Shown: positions 26,715 through 35,922 of the stretch, in pieces
How positions within the stretch are numbered: the stretch's first letter is position 1
How the letters are laid out: each line of letters opens with the position of its first letter
From: Rhodospirillaceae bacterium
Lineage (GTDB): Bacteria; Pseudomonadota; Alphaproteobacteria; Rhodospirillales; JABHCV01
Direction of reading: 5' to 3'
DNA: 40,554 nt
Assembly: GCA_013204045.1 (NCBI GenBank)
Contig: JABMOQ010000146.1
Coordinates: 1-40,554 of the forward strand
The notes under the pieces: generated by a model
Database searches by the model: none
Told to the model about the DNA's origin: nothing
Seen by the model: the letters and a program-made list of their open reading frames with translations, nothing else
Position numbers and translations under genes: made by a program

Positions 26715-28001
26715 ATGGAAACAAGTTTTAGCCCCGAACAAATGCAAGACCCGGCGATCGTTATCGCCAACGATATTTTGCGCAAGTGCGTGCATTGCGG
26801 ATTCTGCACCGCTACCTGTCCGACCTATGTGCTGCTTGGCGACGAAGCCGACAGCCCGCGCGGCCGCATCTACATGATCAAGGATATGCTGGAGCATGAC
26901 AAACCGGCCTCAAAGCGTGTCGTCAAACATATCGACCGCTGCCTGTCCTGCCTGTCCTGCACCACCACGTGTCCGTCCGGGGTCGATTATATGCACTTGG
27001 TCGATCATGCCCGCGTCCATATTGAATCCACGTTCATCCGGCCATTGGGGGACCGCCTGCTTCGCAAGCTGCTGGCCAGGGTCGTGCCAAACCCGGCCCT
27101 GTTCCGCCTGTCCTTATGGGGCGCTCGGTTGGGAAGGCCGTTTAAGGGGCTGATGCCGGGGCGCCTGAAGGGGATGATCGCCATGGCCCCGGACAGCATG
27201 GAAAAGGCCGCTCCTTGCGACAAGCCACAGGTATTCAACGCCGAGGGTAAAAAAATAAAGCGCATCGCCCTGATGACCGGTTGCGCCCAAAAGGTGCTGC
27301 GCCCGGCCATCAACCAGGCGACGGTGCGGCTGCTCACCCGGCACGGCTGTGAAGTGGTTATCGCCAAGGGTGCGGGGTGCTGCGGCGCACTTGTTCATCA
27401 CATGGGCAAGGAAGATGAGGCCCTGGCCGCGGCCCGCACCAACGTCGCCGCCTGGATGGCCGAAATTGAGAACGGCGGCCTCGACGCCATTGTCATCAAC
27501 GCGTCCGGTTGCGGCACCACGGTCAAGGATTACGGCTTCATGCTCAGGAACGATCCGGTTTGGGGCAAGCCAGCAGCGACAGTGGCGGCGCTTGCCCGTG
27601 ATGTCACCGAGGTTGTCTGCGACCTGCAACTGGTGACCGGGGGCGCGCTTCCGCCAATGGTCGTCGCCTATCATTCGGCGTGTTCCATGCAGCATGGCCA
27701 GAAGCTGGTATCCGGTCCCAAGCGGCTTTTGGAACATGCCGGGTTCAGCGTTCGCGAACCGGCAGAGGGCCACCTGTGCTGCGGTTCGGCCGGTACCTAC
27801 AACCTGTTACAGCCGGAACTGGCCGGGAAACTTAAAAATCGCAAGATTATTAATCTGGAAGAACAGTTCCCCGAGGTCATCGCAACGGGTAATATCGGTT
27901 GCCTGGTGCAGATCGCCAGCGGCACAGATATTCCCGTCGTTCACACGGTCGAGCTTCTTGACTGGGCCAGTGGCGGGCCGAAACCGAAGAACATTTCATG
28001 A
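26715..28001 (+). CDS. glcF: Glycolate oxidase iron-sulfur subunit GlcF
   Basis: GlcF carries electrons from the flavin subunits to the quinone pool. The 428-residue protein has two ferredoxin-type [4Fe-4S] motifs near the N-terminus (CVHCGFCTATCP and CLSCLSCTTTCP), followed by two CCG-type cysteine-rich domains, with GCCGALVHH and LCCGSAGTYN as the conserved cores; these bind further cofactor or quinone-linked clusters in the heterodisulfide-reductase-like family. Its stop overlaps the start of the next FAD oxidase gene by 4 bases (ATGA). Confidence 0.95.
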   Translation: METSFSPEQMQDPAIVIANDILRKCVHCGFCTATCPTYVLLGDEADSPRGRIYMIKDMLEHDKPASKRVVKHIDRCLSCLSCTTTCPSGVDYMHLVDHARVHIESTFIRPLGDRLLRKLLARVVPNPALFRLSLWGARLGRPFKGLMPGRLKGMIAMAPDSMEKAAPCDKPQVFNAEGKKIKRIALMTGCAQKVLRPAINQATVRLLTRHGCEVVIAKGAGCCGALVHHMGKEDEALAAARTNVAAWMAEIENGGLDAIVINASGCGTTVKDYGFMLRNDPVWGKPAATVAALARDVTEVVCDLQLVTGGALPPMVVAYHSACSMQHGQKLVSGPKRLLEHAGFSVREPAEGHLCCGSAGTYNLLQPELAGKLKNRKIINLEEQFPEVIATGNIGCLVQIASGTDIPVVHTVELLDWASGGPKPKNIS

Positions 28002-29386
28002 GCCAACCGATGGGATGCATTGATGAAAACTTGCTGGCCGAGCTCGCCGCCATTGTCGGCGACCGGCTGACGACCGGGCAATCGGTGCGTGAGCAACACG
28101 GCCAGGATCTGTCCTATCACCAGGGCCATGCGCCGGATGTGGTCGTTTATCCCAAATCCACAGACGAGGTCTCGGGTATTGTCAAAGTGTGTGCGGCCGG
28201 GCGTGTTCCGGTCATACCCTATGGCGCCGGAACGTCGCTGGAGGGGCATCTGGCGGCGCTTCGGGGCGGCGTCAGCATCGATCTCGGGCAGATGAACGAA
28301 ATCGTCTCGGTCAATATAGATGATATGGACGCCACCGTGCAGGCGGGTGTTACCCGCCAACAGCTGAATCGCAACCTGCACAACACCGGCCTGTTTTTCT
28401 CCGTCGATCCGGGCGCCGATGCGACCCTTGGTGGAATGGCGGCGACGCGGGCGTCGGGCACCAATGCGGTGCGCTACGGAACCATGCGTGAAAACGTGCT
28501 GGCACTGACCGTGGTGCTTGCCGATGGGCGCATCGTGCATACGGGCAGCCGGGCCCGCAAATCATCGTCCGGGTATGATCTGACCCGGCTGATGGTCGGT
28601 TCGGAAGGAACGCTGGGCGTCATCACCCAGGTCACGGTCAGGCTGCATGGAATTCCTGAAAGCACCCTGGCGGCGGTGGTATCGTTCCCGGCCCTTGATC
28701 AAGCGGTGAAAACGGTCATCGAAACCATCCAGCACGGGGTACCGATCGCCCGCATTGAACTTTTGGACCAAGTGCAAATGGCCGCCGTTAATTCTTATTC
28801 CGGGCTCGACTACCCTGAGCAGCCAACCTTGTTCATGGAATTTCAGGGCACGCCCACCGCCGTCAGGGAGCAGACGGAAATCGTCGGTGAAATTTCGACC
28901 GCCAACAACGGCAGCGATTTTCGCTGGGCCGAGCATCAGGAAGACCGTGACAAGTTGTGGCAGGCCCGTCATGACGCCGCTTATGCGGCGTTGGCGCTCA
29001 GGCCAGGCGCCAAGGCGTGGTTTACGGATGTCTGTGTGCCGATTTCCGGTCTAATCGACTGCATCACCGAAACCCGGCGCGACATTGATGCAAGCGGGTT
29101 GATCGCGCCGATCGTCGGCCACGTAGGCGATGGCAATTTTCACCTTACCCTGTTGATTGATCCGGACGATGCCGGGGAACTGAAAAAAGCGTGCAGTATC
29201 AACGAACGCATGGTACTGCGTGCAATAAATATGAGCGGTACCTGTTCCGGTGAACACGGCATCGGCTACGGCAAAATCGAATTCATGGAGGCCGAGCATG
29301 GCGAGGGGGTCAATGTCATGGCAGACATTAAAAAGGCACTTGATCCCCTGAACATCATGAATCCCGGGAAAATCATCAACATCTAG
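27998..29386 (+). CDS. FAD-linked oxidase, D-lactate dehydrogenase (cytochrome/quinone) type
   Basis: The 462-residue protein is a paralogue of GlcD with the same two domains. IPYGAGTSLEGHL near 73-85 and the MAATRASGTNAVRYGTM segment near 147-163 are typical of the eukaryotic-type D-lactate dehydrogenase (DLD) branch, and GEHGIGYGKIEFME near 420 is the flavin-domain ending. Likely substrates are D-lactate or D-2-hydroxy acids such as D-2-hydroxyglutarate. The ATGA overlap with glcF means it is translated with the glycolate oxidase genes, so it may share GlcF as electron acceptor or widen the substrate range. Which acid it oxidises cannot be read from the sequence. Confidence 0.88.
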   Translation: MSQPMGCIDENLLAELAAIVGDRLTTGQSVREQHGQDLSYHQGHAPDVVVYPKSTDEVSGIVKVCAAGRVPVIPYGAGTSLEGHLAALRGGVSIDLGQMNEIVSVNIDDMDATVQAGVTRQQLNRNLHNTGLFFSVDPGADATLGGMAATRASGTNAVRYGTMRENVLALTVVLADGRIVHTGSRARKSSSGYDLTRLMVGSEGTLGVITQVTVRLHGIPESTLAAVVSFPALDQAVKTVIETIQHGVPIARIELLDQVQMAAVNSYSGLDYPEQPTLFMEFQGTPTAVREQTEIVGEISTANNGSDFRWAEHQEDRDKLWQARHDAAYAALALRPGAKAWFTDVCVPISGLIDCITETRRDIDASGLIAPIVGHVGDGNFHLTLLIDPDDAGELKKACSINERMVLRAINMSGTCSGEHGIGYGKIEFMEAEHGEGVNVMADIKKALDPLNIMNPGKIINI

Positions 29387-29451
29387 ACCCATCCGCCGTT
29401 AACAACTATTATCGGCCAACTATTAAAGAAATTAATTCAGGGCAGAATCTT

Positions 29452-32400
29452 TTGAAAAAATTACTAATCGGGTTGGGTGGGCTTGTTGCCGTTCTGGTGG
29501 TTGGCGTGCTGGTCGTTCCGGGGCTTATTGACTGGAATAACTACAAGACCGAAATAACCGAGCAGGCCAAGGCCTTTACCGGCCGCGATCTCGTTATCAA
29601 CGGCGACATCAAACTGACCATTTTGCCGGCCCCGGCGCTGATCGTCGGCGACGTGCACCTTGCCAATATGGAAGGGGCATCGGCCACCGATATGGTCAGC
29701 CTTAAATCGCTGGAGGTACGTATCGCCTTCGGACCATTGTTGACAGGACAGGTTCAGGTCAAGACGGTGCGGCTGGTCGAACCGGTCATCGAGCTGGAAC
29801 GTATGGCCGACGGTCGGGCCAACTGGCAGTTCGAAGCAGAGCAGCCAGATGCGGCAGCGGCCATGGACACGCAAGAAAATGCGGGTGCCGGGGATGCTCC
29901 GGATATTCGTCTCGACAGTTTCATTATTGAAAAAGGCACGCTGATCTTCCGCGATGTCGCCGCCGGAACGACGGAACGCGTTGAATCAATCAATGCCAGC
30001 ATCGCCGCCGCTTCCATAAACGGGCCGTTCGAAAGTGACGGCAACGTGACGGTGCGCGGTATTCCTCTCGGCTTCGGCGTTACCATCGGAAAAATTATTG
30101 AATCCCGCACGGCAACTCTGGATCTGCGGATCAATCTCAGGCCTGGCGCATCGCAGATCATCGCGACGGGGGCGGTGACCGAACTTGAAAGCGCGCCGAA
30201 GTTCAAGGGCAAGGTTTCGGCAAAAGGGGAAAGCCTGTCTGAACTTCTTGCTGGCGCCGGTGTCAGCGAGATGTCGGGATTGCTGGCACAGGAATTTTCC
30301 GTGGCCGCAGAGGCCACGGCATCGGCGACAAGTGCCGATTTATCCGACCTGTCGGTCAATCTTGGCGCTATTGCTCTTGCCGGCGCGGCCAGCCTCGATC
30401 TTGATCCGATGCTGGCCATTAACGTCGACCTGACGGCGACGTCTATCGACCTTGACAAGTTGCTGGCAGCGGTCACGCATGTGTCGGCGCCGGCGGCGGC
30501 TGGCGGGGAGAGCACGGCCGCCGGCATGGTCGGCAACGCCCCCACGGCGGCTGCTGTCGATGGCGCACTATTCCCGCAGAACATAAACGTTGCCGTCAAT
30601 CTGGCCGCAGAGTCCGTGTCCTATCGCGGTGGGTTGATCCGTCAGGCCCGGTTGAGCACCGAACTGGTCAATGGCGAAATCACCCTCAACCAGCTTTCGG
30701 CACAACTGCCCGGCAGCACCGACGTGGCGCTGTTCGGGTTTGTCGTACCTGAAAAGGGCCAGCCGCTTTTTGACGGGGGGCTGGAAGTCAGCATTGGCGA
30801 TTTACACGGGGTGCTCGGGTGGCTCGACCTGCCGCCACTCCCGGTGCCGCCTGATCGCCTGCGTAAGATGACCCTTGCCAGCACCATACAGGCGACGCCA
30901 ACCAGGATCGGCTTTAACAAAGTCGACATGCAGTTTGACAGTTCCCGATTGACCGGGACGGCGAGCGCCAGCCTGGGCACGAACACAAGCATCGACATGG
31001 ATTTGAAGTTGGACAGAATCAATCTGGATGCTTACTTGCTGGGCCAGGCGGAGAAAAAGAAGGCGGCAGATTCCCCGGGCGCATCGGATGCGGATAACCC
31101 GCTTGCCGGAATTATGGGTGCCCAGAACGCCATCAAGGGGCTGGCGGTTAACCTCAAGGCGCAAATCAAGAAGCTGGTGTATGGGGGCAACTCGATCGCT
31201 AATATTCAGATTGATACCGACTTGGCCAATAATGCCTTGAACATAAATAATATCGCCATCGCCGATCTGGTCGGCTCGACCGTCAAGGCGAAGGGGCAGA
31301 TCAACGGACTGGATGGTATTCCGGGTTTCAAGAATTTGCGCCTCGACGCCACGATCAAGGATCTGGCACGGGTGTTCCGTCTTGCCGGGGTTGAACCGCC
31401 AGCTAATGCCAAGGCAATGGGGTCGGTGAATATCGCCGGACAGATCGATGGTACGGCCCTGAAACCCAATATCGACATCAGGCTGTCGGGCGCCGGGGCT
31501 TCCATTGCCAGCACCGGTTCGCTGTCGTTCCTGCCGATCGGCAGTGGTTATGCCGGCACCTTGCAAGTCAAACACCCGAGCATGATCAAACTGATGGCGG
31601 CCCTTGGCGTGGCCTATCGTCCGGTCGGCAACCTGGGTGGGCTGACCTTAAACACATCGCTCCAAGCGGACACCAAGGGCATCGTCATGAAGGGGCTGTC
31701 AGGCAGTGTTGGCCCGCTTGCCATTTCCGGCGACGGTGCACTGGCTCTGGACGGTCCCCGACCACGAATTGTCGCCGATCTGCAAACCGGCGATCTGGCC
31801 ATCGATGGGTTCCTGCCCGCCGCCCAAGGCGCGGCGCTGGCAAGTCCCGCCGGTCCCGTGCCGGCGGCTTTTACCGTGCCTCGCGTAGGGCAGCCTGATT
31901 TCCGCCGTCTCGTCGCCATGGCGACCGGCCATTGGCCAACCGATCCGATCGACCTGATGGCGTTAAAATCCGCCGACGCCGATATCCGCATCAAATCGAG
32001 CGCCATCATTTATGACAAGTACCGCATCGATAATGCCGACCTGATGGCGAAACTGGATGCCGGGGTGCTGACGGTTAAAAGTTTCCGAGGCACCCTGTTT
32101 GGCGGCACCCTGGATGCCAACGCTGTGGTGACGGCCTCGACACCGCCAAGCGTGCAAACTTCGGTTGCCGTTAAAGATGCCGATGTGGGGCGCGCCCTCG
32201 TTGCGGTCACTGGCGAGAAGCTGGCCAAGGGTATGGCGGCAATGACGGTAAAGCTGGGGGCGACAGGTTTTAGTGTTTCCGATATGATCGCCAATCTTGC
32301 CGGTAACGGTTCGGTGGCGCTCAGCAGCCTCGACGTAAAATCCGGTGCCAAGGGAACCGCCATGTCGGCCGCTCTCGGCCTGGTCGCCGGGCTCAATGAT

Positions 32401-32943
32401 CTGGGCAGCGTGCTTTCGGGCAAGAAAAGCGGTGCCGGGCTGGCCGATATTTCTGGCAGCTTCACTATCGATAAGGGCATTGGCCGCAGCAGCGACCTGA
32501 AACTGACTTCTTCCATAGGCAATGGTCAGGCCAGCGGCGCCGTTGATTTGCCCCGGTGGCTGATCGATATCGGCGGCGACGTGCGCATGTCGCAGAATTT
32601 TCTTGGCCAGATCCTCGGTCAGGGATCGGCGGAACAGATATTGCCGTTCACCATCAAGGGTGTCCTCGATGCCCCCAACGTCAAGCTTGATACCAGCCGC
32701 CTGCAAAGCGCCGGGCTTCCTATTCCGGGGCTCGAAAATGTGCTGAAGAAAAAGGGTGTCGGCCAGCTCCTTGATCAGTTGCTGCCGGGTCTTGGCGGCG
32801 CCGCGACGACGACACCACAACCGGCCCCGAGCCAACCTTCCGGCGGCAGCGAGCCGCCGCCGCCGCCTTCTTCACAACAGCAACCGCAAAAGATAAAGCC
32901 GCAGGATCTGTTGAAGGGGCTGTTAAAAGGGCTCGGAAACTAG
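29452..32943 (+). CDS. Large AsmA-family envelope protein
   Basis: AsmA-like proteins are inner-membrane-anchored, periplasm-spanning bridge proteins now linked to phospholipid transport to the outer membrane. The 1163-residue product starts (TTG at 29452) with a single transmembrane anchor (about 4-25), then the family's N-terminal IDWNNYKTEITEQAKAFTGR-type segment shown by IDWNNYK and GRDLVINGDI, then long stretches of repeating beta-strand pattern with few cysteines, the AsmA_2 region (about 900-1060), and a Pro/Ser/Gln-rich tail (1115-1150) before a short helical end. The TTG start has only a moderate ribosome-binding site. It ends on a CTAG shared with the stop of the convergent kinase gene. 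Confidence 0.88.
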   Translation: MKKLLIGLGGLVAVLVVGVLVVPGLIDWNNYKTEITEQAKAFTGRDLVINGDIKLTILPAPALIVGDVHLANMEGASATDMVSLKSLEVRIAFGPLLTGQVQVKTVRLVEPVIELERMADGRANWQFEAEQPDAAAAMDTQENAGAGDAPDIRLDSFIIEKGTLIFRDVAAGTTERVESINASIAAASINGPFESDGNVTVRGIPLGFGVTIGKIIESRTATLDLRINLRPGASQIIATGAVTELESAPKFKGKVSAKGESLSELLAGAGVSEMSGLLAQEFSVAAEATASATSADLSDLSVNLGAIALAGAASLDLDPMLAINVDLTATSIDLDKLLAAVTHVSAPAAAGGESTAAGMVGNAPTAAAVDGALFPQNINVAVNLAAESVSYRGGLIRQARLSTELVNGEITLNQLSAQLPGSTDVALFGFVVPEKGQPLFDGGLEVSIGDLHGVLGWLDLPPLPVPPDRLRKMTLASTIQATPTRIGFNKVDMQFDSSRLTGTASASLGTNTSIDMDLKLDRINLDAYLLGQAEKKKAADSPGASDADNPLAGIMGAQNAIKGLAVNLKAQIKKLVYGGNSIANIQIDTDLANNALNINNIAIADLVGSTVKAKGQINGLDGIPGFKNLRLDATIKDLARVFRLAGVEPPANAKAMGSVNIAGQIDGTALKPNIDIRLSGAGASIASTGSLSFLPIGSGYAGTLQVKHPSMIKLMAALGVAYRPVGNLGGLTLNTSLQADTKGIVMKGLSGSVGPLAISGDGALALDGPRPRIVADLQTGDLAIDGFLPAAQGAALASPAGPVPAAFTVPRVGQPDFRRLVAMATGHWPTDPIDLMALKSADADIRIKSSAIIYDKYRIDNADLMAKLDAGVLTVKSFRGTLFGGTLDANAVVTASTPPSVQTSVAVKDADVGRALVAVTGEKLAKGMAAMTVKLGATGFSVSDMIANLAGNGSVALSSLDVKSGAKGTAMSAALGLVAGLNDLGSVLSGKKSGAGLADISGSFTIDKGIGRSSDLKLTSSIGNGQASGAVDLPRWLIDIGGDVRMSQNFLGQILGQGSAEQILPFTIKGVLDAPNVKLDTSRLQSAGLPIPGLENVLKKKGVGQLLDQLLPGLGGAATTTPQPAPSQPSGGSEPPPPPSSQQQPQKIKPQDLLKGLLKGLGN

Positions 32944-34958
32944 CCGATGACCCTATCGGCCGGAAACCGGATGGTGATGGTTGTGCCGACGCCGGACTGG
33001 CTTTCAATATCCAGCGTTCCGCCGTGCAACTCGACCAACGAAATTGTCAGGGGCAGGCCAAGGCCGGTCCCTTCGTTCTTGCGGTTAAGGCCACTGTCGA
33101 CCTGACCGAACTTGTCGATGGCGCGCGCTATATCTTCCTTGCTCATGCCGATGCCCGTATCGGAAATGGCAATCATCAAACCGTCAGTTTTGGAAACACT
33201 GGCTTTGAGGTCTACCCGGCCGCCCCTTTTCGTAAATTTGACGGCGTTGGACAGAAGATTCAGCAAAATTTGTTTAATCCGGCGTTCGTCACCGGAAAGA
33301 TGCGGCAATTCATTATCTGCTTCAAACGTGATGGAAATGCCGTCTTTCGAAGCGCGGGCAGTGACGAGTCGGCGCATTGCCTCGATTGTCCGTTTCAGGT
33401 CGATGGAGTCTTCATTCAGTTCCAGCTTGCCGGCCTCGATCGCCGATACATCCAGAATGTCGTTGATCAGCTCCAACAGGTGGGCGCTCGACGTATTGAT
33501 GTCCATGGCATATTCAAGATATTTATCATGCCCCAGCGGACCATAGATCTGCCCCAGGAACATCTGTGAAAACCCGATTACCGCATTCAATGGCGTCCGC
33601 AGTTCGTGGCTCATGTTGGCCAACAATTCGGATTTGGCGCGGTTGGCGGTTTCGGCCTGTTCCCTGGCCTGTAAAACGCCTTTTTCAGAATTCTTGCGAT
33701 CGCTAATGTCGTGCAGGATGCCGATAAATTTGGTCTGGCCCTTCAGGGGCATTCTCGACACATTAAGCTCCATGGGAAACAACGTGCCATTTTTGTGCCG
33801 CCCATACAGGTCGCGGACCTTGTTGATGATCCTGGATGCGTGCAGATCGGATTTATTGACATATTCGTCGTGGTGGAGGCGTTCTTCTTCGGGGAGCAGT
33901 ATGGATACGTTGTTGCCGATCGCTTCTTCCGCTTTGTAGCCGAAAATCCTCTGCGCCGCCGGATTGAATGTTTCAATCACTCCCTTGTCGTCGATGGTGA
34001 TCATGCCCTCGGCGGTGTTTTCAACCATACCCTCGGCGTATCCCTTGGTTTCGCTCAAGGCCACTTCCGTCAGTCGACGTTTTTCAATTTCCGAGCCCAA
34101 TTCCCGGGTCTGCTCGTTGACCAGCCGTTCCAGTTCATCCCGGGAATGGCGAAGTTTATCCTGGACGGTTTTCAGGTCGGTAATGTCCAGCAGGATTCCC
34201 ACATGGGCGACGGGGTTTCCGGCTTCGTCGTACTCGACCTCGCCATGCTCCTTAAGGCAACGGACGCGTCCTTCATCATCGATAACACGGTATTCCACAT
34301 CGAAATCACTGGGGCCGATATCGGATGCGTTGTATACGGCGATCACCTTTTCCTTGTCGTCCGGGTGCACCGGGGCCAGCATATCTTCATACGATTCCGG
34401 AATACTGTCGCCATAGGCGTTGATGTCCTGATAGTTCGGGGACCAGTCGGTCATTTTTCCTTCGCTGAATGTCCAGCGCCAGAAAGCGAGCTTGGCCTGT
34501 TGGGCGGCGACCTGGTGTAATTTTTCTGATTTTCTGAGGGCCTCTTCCAGCTTTTTCGTTTTCGTCAGGTCATGACCGGAAAACAGCAGGTAGGTTTCGG
34601 TACCTGTGGCGAGCCGGGAAGCGGATATATCGCAATAGATGGGCGCACCTGTTTTGCTGAGCAGCGTCGCCTGGAAGTTTCTGATAAAACCTTCTTTTTC
34701 GAGCCTTGTAGCAAGTTCTTTCCGGTCTTCCAGGTCGGCCCAAATATTCATTTCCTCGACGTTTTTGCCGATCACCTCCTCGCGGGTATAGCCAAATGCT
34801 TGCAGCCACGCGTCATTGACATCCACATGACGGCCTTCCTTCAGGGTAGAGATCGCCATCAGGCTGATGCTGCTGTCGAAGCAGGCCCGGAAAAGTTCGG
34901 CAGCGTCGAAAGATTGCAGGTCGTCTTCGCTATCGGAAGGTGGGGGGGGGCCAGTCAT
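32940..34958 (-). CDS. Soluble multi-PAS sensor histidine kinase
   Basis: The 672-residue protein lacks transmembrane segments. It has three PAS domains (about 22-140, 150-275 and 310-430) separated by a coiled coil (about 275-310), then a HisKA dimerisation domain with phospho-acceptor His451 in ANMSHELRTPLN, and an HATPase domain with the N box (LLNLLSNAVKFT), G1 (DTGIGM) and G2 (GTGLGLPLT). It autophosphorylates in response to a cytoplasmic signal, possibly redox or a ligand bound in PAS. There is no receiver domain and no response regulator next to it. The C-terminal half resembles that of the kinase at 36665, suggesting paralogues. Confidence 0.92.
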   Translation of the reverse strand: MTGPPPPSDSEDDLQSFDAAELFRACFDSSISLMAISTLKEGRHVDVNDAWLQAFGYTREEVIGKNVEEMNIWADLEDRKELATRLEKEGFIRNFQATLLSKTGAPIYCDISASRLATGTETYLLFSGHDLTKTKKLEEALRKSEKLHQVAAQQAKLAFWRWTFSEGKMTDWSPNYQDINAYGDSIPESYEDMLAPVHPDDKEKVIAVYNASDIGPSDFDVEYRVIDDEGRVRCLKEHGEVEYDEAGNPVAHVGILLDITDLKTVQDKLRHSRDELERLVNEQTRELGSEIEKRRLTEVALSETKGYAEGMVENTAEGMITIDDKGVIETFNPAAQRIFGYKAEEAIGNNVSILLPEEERLHHDEYVNKSDLHASRIINKVRDLYGRHKNGTLFPMELNVSRMPLKGQTKFIGILHDISDRKNSEKGVLQAREQAETANRAKSELLANMSHELRTPLNAVIGFSQMFLGQIYGPLGHDKYLEYAMDINTSSAHLLELINDILDVSAIEAGKLELNEDSIDLKRTIEAMRRLVTARASKDGISITFEADNELPHLSGDERRIKQILLNLLSNAVKFTKRGGRVDLKASVSKTDGLMIAISDTGIGMSKEDIARAIDKFGQVDSGLNRKNEGTGLGLPLTISLVELHGGTLDIESQSGVGTTITIRFPADRVIG

Positions 34959-35052
34959 ATATAATTTTCTATTTTATAATTTTAATTATTCGTTGAGCGG
35001 CAATGATAGCGAGAAGATAGGAATTGTGTCAATTTATGACGGCTTGGCACTC

Positions 35053-35283
35053 TTAACCGTGGCGCAGGGATTGCAGCACGAACACCCGAATGGCGCTGGA
35101 AAGGTTGCCGCTGTCGCTGCCTGGTCGGGCGCTGTCAATTTCGGTAATCAGGGCGTTAACGGATGTGCCGCGGGCGCTGGCCATAGTCTTCAGGGTGTCC
35201 CAGAATGCGCCTTCCAGCGAAACGCTGGTCTGGTGACCGGCGATCAGGACCGAACGCTTTCGTATGCGGGCATCGTTGGTCAT
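35053..35283 (-). CDS. Ribbon-helix-helix domain protein (RHH_4 type)
   Basis: The 76-residue protein has one basic ribbon-helix-helix domain: a beta-strand in VLIAGHQTSVSLEGAFW, then helix-turn-helix in LKTMASARGTSVNALITEI, followed by a short helix SSAIRVFVLQSL. Proteins of this type bind DNA as dimers and are abundant in Alphaproteobacteria, mostly of unknown target. Its start lies only 4 bp after the LysE-type gene, so it belongs to the hydrolase-exporter operon and could control it. Confidence 0.82.
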   Translation of the reverse strand: MTNDARIRKRSVLIAGHQTSVSLEGAFWDTLKTMASARGTSVNALITEIDSARPGSDSGNLSSAIRVFVLQSLRHG

Positions 35284-35287
35284 GGCG

Positions 35288-35920
35288 TCACCTCAATATA
35301 TTGTCGTAAATCATCAGCCCGGCGAAGCCCAGCAGGATAATGCCAGAAATGCGAGACACGGCGCGGGTGACGGATGGCGTCGTCAACCAGCCGCGCACCT
35401 TCTCGGCGGCCCATGCCAGCGGTGCTTGCCACAGGGAATTGAGGATAATAAGGGTGGCGGCAAAGGTGATCAGCTGGGCCGATGTATTGTCGCGCTCAGG
35501 TTCGATAAAATTCGGAATCAGGGCCAGGAACAGCAGAATGACTTTGGGGTTGAGAAGATTGCACAGCGCCCCGTCACGCAGCGCCTTGGCCGCCGTCACC
35601 GAGGCGCCGCCGCCAAATTTCAACGCCCCGCCACCCCGGAATCCTTGCAGGCCAAGCCACCCCAGATAAAGCGCCCCCAATGTGGCCACCGCCTTGAACA
35701 ATATTGGCGACGAGGCGATGATCAGGGAAATACCGGCAACGGCCAGGGTGGTGTGGATGACCAATCCCATTTGCACGCCTGCGACGGCGGCAAGGCCGAC
35801 CCGGCGCCCTGAAGCAAGGGTGTAGCGAATGATCAATATCGTATCGGGCCCCGGCGAGATAACCAGCGCCGTGGCGGCGACAATAAAAGCACTTAAGGTG
35901 GCGATATCGACAGGCATCAT
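35288..35920 (-). CDS. LysE/RhtB-family amino-acid exporter
   Basis: The 210-residue, strongly hydrophobic protein has about six transmembrane segments and the family's signature SPGPDTILIIRYTLASGRR-type N-terminus (SPGPD at 23-27), with a second conserved region around NLLNPKVILLFLALIP in the middle. Members export amino acids and analogues such as threonine, homoserine lactone or cysteine metabolites by proton antiport. It lies 2 bp after the hydrolase gene and 4 bp before the RHH gene, which makes a tight three-gene unit. The exported substrate is unknown. Confidence 0.9.
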   Translation of the reverse strand: MMPVDIATLSAFIVAATALVISPGPDTILIIRYTLASGRRVGLAAVAGVQMGLVIHTTLAVAGISLIIASSPILFKAVATLGALYLGWLGLQGFRGGGALKFGGGASVTAAKALRDGALCNLLNPKVILLFLALIPNFIEPERDNTSAQLITFAATLIILNSLWQAPLAWAAEKVRGWLTTPSVTRAVSRISGIILLGFAGLMIYDNILR

Positions 35921-35922
35921 CT

